Source: an uncultured Eubacteriales bacterium (GTDB lineage: Bacteria; Bacillota; Clostridia; Oscillospirales; Oscillospiraceae). From it: a stretch of 7,543 bases of DNA. Under the pieces are notes generated by a model. The model was not told where the DNA came from, did not search any database, and saw nothing but the letters and a program-made list of their open reading frames with translations. Shown here piece after piece: positions 6,386 to 7,543 of the stretch (positions are counted from its first letter, which is position 1; each line of letters opens with the position of its first letter). The DNA lies in NCBI GenBank assembly GCA_900555795.1, contig USMP01000058.1, forward strand, positions 1 to 7,543, read 5' to 3'. Made by a program: the position numbers and the translations under genes.

Positions 6386-6420
6386 GTGGAACGCAGCCCG
6401 GTGAAGCGCCGTCTTTCCAC
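6386..6420 (+). other. Possible hairpin in the iclR leader
   Basis: GTGGAA (6386-6391) pairs with TTCCAC (6415-6420), and CG/CG plus CGG/CCG pairs can form inside. It lies 41 bases before the iclR start and 28 bases before its ribosome site. It is a modest structure matching no riboswitch I recognise. Confidence 0.35.
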
Positions 6421-6447
6421 AATTTAATTTTCAGGCCTAACATCATG

Positions 6448-6454
6448 AAGGAGG
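6448..6454 (+). promoter_or_regulatory. Ribosome binding site of iclR
   Basis: AAGGAGG, 7 bases before ATG 6462. It is a near-perfect Shine-Dalgarno site that fixes the start codon. Confidence 0.85.
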
Positions 6455-6461
6455 CTATTTC

Positions 6462-7292
6462 ATGGCTGTACACAGTCGATATGTGGCGCTCAATGAGCGG
6501 GCGTCAAGCCAATCCTCGGACAAGCTGCTCCAAATCCTGGAGTGCATCGCGGGTAACAAGCTGCCGGTGCGTCTGCAGGATCTCTCCGAGCAGGTCAATA
6601 TGACCCAGTCCACCGTCCTGCGCTACTTAAACACCCTGGTCAACAACAACTACGTCTACCAGGAGGAGGATACCCTGCGCTACGCCCTGACCTGGAAGAT
6701 CTGCGGCCTGGGGCAAAACCTCAACTCCTACTCCAGCCTGCGGGCCATCGCCGGCCCCTTTATCAACCGGCTGTCCGTGGAACTGGGCCTGGGCAGCTGC
6801 CTGGTGGTGGACCACGATTTTGAGTGCATGTATCTGGACTGCATCGACGTTCCCAGTGAATTGACCCACACGCTGCGGCGGATTGGCCGCAGCGCCCCGC
6901 TGCACACCACCGGCTCCGGCAAGGTACTGCTGGCCAGCTATACCGACGCCAAGGTGGACGAGTACATTGCCTCCAGGGGCCTCACCCGGCTGACGGAGCA
7001 GACCATCACCGACCGGGATACCCTGCTGAGCGAGTTGAACCGGGTCCGTGCCCAGGGCTATGGTGTGGATGAGGAGGAGTGCGAGAGCGGCCTGCGCTGT
7101 ATCTCCGTCCCCCTGCGCAGCTACGCCGGAAACACCGTGGCGGCGCTGAGCATCTTTGGCCCCACCTCCGTGCTGACCCTGGACCGGCTTGGGAATGAGG
7201 TGCGCCCGGTTCTGCAGGATACCGCCGCCGCCATTTCTCTCCGCCTGGGCTATGTATCCCAGGAGCACCCGGAGGGCGACCGGTCCAAGTAG
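6462..7292 (+). CDS. IclR-family transcriptional regulator
   Basis: A 276-residue protein of usual IclR-family length. Residues about 18-78 form an N-terminal winged helix-turn-helix; the recognition-helix region is MTQSTVLRYLNTLVNNNYV (47-65), followed by a wing around DTLRYALTWKI. Residues about 90-265 form the effector-binding IclR domain, with APLHTTGSGKVLLA (145-158) and GYGVDEEECESGLRCISVPL (199-218), both family hallmarks. Family members bind small organic effectors and often control an adjacent divergent catabolic operon, as repressor or activator. Here the operon starting with mmsA is divergent and two matching inverted repeats lie between, so local control plus autoregulation is the likely role; the effector is unknown. 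The start is fixed by AAGGAGG seven bases upstream. A strong terminator follows 62 bases after the TAG stop, so it is probably monocistronic. Confidence 0.96.
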   Translation: MAVHSRYVALNERASSQSSDKLLQILECIAGNKLPVRLQDLSEQVNMTQSTVLRYLNTLVNNNYVYQEEDTLRYALTWKICGLGQNLNSYSSLRAIAGPFINRLSVELGLGSCLVVDHDFECMYLDCIDVPSELTHTLRRIGRSAPLHTTGSGKVLLASYTDAKVDEYIASRGLTRLTEQTITDRDTLLSELNRVRAQGYGVDEEECESGLRCISVPLRSYAGNTVAALSIFGPTSVLTLDRLGNEVRPVLQDTAAAISLRLGYVSQEHPEGDRSK

Positions 7293-7354
7293 AGCATGTC
7301 GGCCCAAGCCAATGGGTTCCCGGCCTTTTTCGCCGGCTTCCCGCCTTTTCCCCA

Positions 7355-7411
7355 AAAATCAGGAGTGCCACAGAATCCATCTTCTGCGGCACTCCTGATT
7401 TTATCTTTTTT
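7355..7411 (+). terminator. Intrinsic terminator of iclR
   Basis: Perfect 15-base stem (7355-7369 with 7388-7402; GC-rich core AGGAGTGCC/GGCACTCCT), continued inside by CAGAA/TTCTG around a 6-base loop after a small asymmetry, and followed by ATCTTTTTT. It lies 62 bases after the iclR stop. Confidence 0.93.
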
Positions 7412-7416
7412 ATAAC

Positions 7417-7458
7417 AAAACCTGATAAAAAGCTTTTCAAGCTTTTTATCAGGTTTTT
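7417..7458. terminator. Second intrinsic terminator, probably bidirectional
   Basis: A perfect 19-base stem (7417-7435 with 7439-7457) with a 3-base TTC loop. It has A-runs on the left and T-runs on the right, so RNA from either strand would end in a U-rich tail. It sits 6 bases after the first terminator. It may back up iclR termination and stop convergent transcription from beyond the right edge. Confidence 0.88.
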
Positions 7459-7460
7459 AT

Positions 7461-7510
7461 GAGACGACGCGGCGCGCGGCACGCGCGACGCCAGCGCGCA
7501 TAGCGCGCGG
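7461..7510. repeat. Very GC-rich patch of short hairpins
   Basis: 82% G+C by hand count, built mostly of CG/GC steps. It contains GGCGCGCG-GCA-CGCGCGACGCC (7471-7492) and GCGCGC-ATA-GCGCGC (7494-7508), both able to fold. It is non-coding and unlike the flanking AT-rich hairpins. It may be part of a dispersed intergenic repeat, which cannot be tested from one copy. Confidence 0.5.
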
Positions 7511-7541
7511 GATTTCAAATAAAAGCATTTTATTTGAAATC
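7511..7541. repeat. Perfect AT-rich hairpin at right edge
   Basis: GATTTCAAATAAAA (7511-7524) and its exact reverse complement (7528-7541) around a GCA loop, a 14-base perfect stem. No clear T-run follows inside the window. It could be a terminator for a convergent gene to the right, or one end of an intergenic repeat element. Confidence 0.6.
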
Positions 7542-7543
7542 AG

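Larger units (their letters stand above)
6060..6461. promoter_or_regulatory. Divergent AT-rich control region between mmsA operon and iclR
   Basis: About 400 bases without a credible gene. The core at 6101-6300 is roughly 16-17% G+C by hand count, in sharp contrast to the GC-rich genes on both sides. It holds a predicted promoter for each direction, several inverted repeats, and a leader of about 135 bases before iclR. The individual sites are listed separately. A 103-codon open frame (6292-6603) begins inside the iclR promoter and overlaps iclR out of frame, so it is not believed. Confidence 0.8.

Noticed and set aside
6627..7355. A 242-codon minus-strand open frame opposite iclR
   Set aside because: The plus strand encodes a full IclR protein with both domains; the antisense product has no recognisable features.
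7461..7541. The hairpin cluster as a CRISPR array or a tRNA/rRNA gene
   Set aside because: There are no regularly spaced direct repeats and no cloverleaf or rRNA sequence; the structure is inverted repeats only.

Overview
The window reads as a chromosomal fragment of a GC-rich, anaerobic gut-type Firmicute, most likely Oscillospiraceae/Clostridia. Coding DNA is GC-rich, Shine-Dalgarno sites are strong (AAAGGAGG, AAGGAGG), promoters are sigma-A-like, and one gene ends at classic stem plus T-run terminators. The lineage is an inference; no taxonomic marker gene is present.

Layout. Positions 1-6059 hold one minus-strand operon, read right to left: a CoA-acylating aldehyde dehydrogenase of the methylmalonate-semialdehyde dehydrogenase (MmsA/IolA) family (4545-6059), a divergent RidA-family protein (4069-4443), peptidase T (2809-4041), and two tandem paralogous S9-family serine peptidases (801-2807 complete; 1-794 N-terminal part only, cut by the window edge). 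Gaps are 101, 27, 1 and 6 bases. Positions 6060-6461 are a divergent control region; its core (6101-6300) is only about 16-17% G+C by hand count. It carries a predicted promoter in each direction and several inverted repeats, two of which share one architecture (AATTTYGAAT-N6-ATTCAAWATT). Rightward lies an IclR-family regulator (6462-7292). Positions 7293-7543 contain two strong terminator hairpins, an 82% G+C patch of short hairpins, and a 14-bp AT-rich perfect hairpin at the edge.

How it may work. Two types of peptidase (oligopeptide-cleaving S9 and the tripeptide aminopeptidase PepT) would break down peptides. The aldehyde dehydrogenase would turn a semialdehyde from amino-acid catabolism into an acyl-CoA. 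The RidA-like protein might deal with reactive imine/enamine intermediates or bind a small ligand. The divergent IclR protein is the obvious candidate controller and would bind the paired repeats. No transporter, aminotransferase or deaminase is visible, so the substrate is unknown. The most interesting items are the two phased operator-like repeats, unusual residues in the aldehyde dehydrogenase and RidA-like protein, the tandem S9 duplication with near-identical patches, and the hairpin cluster downstream of iclR.
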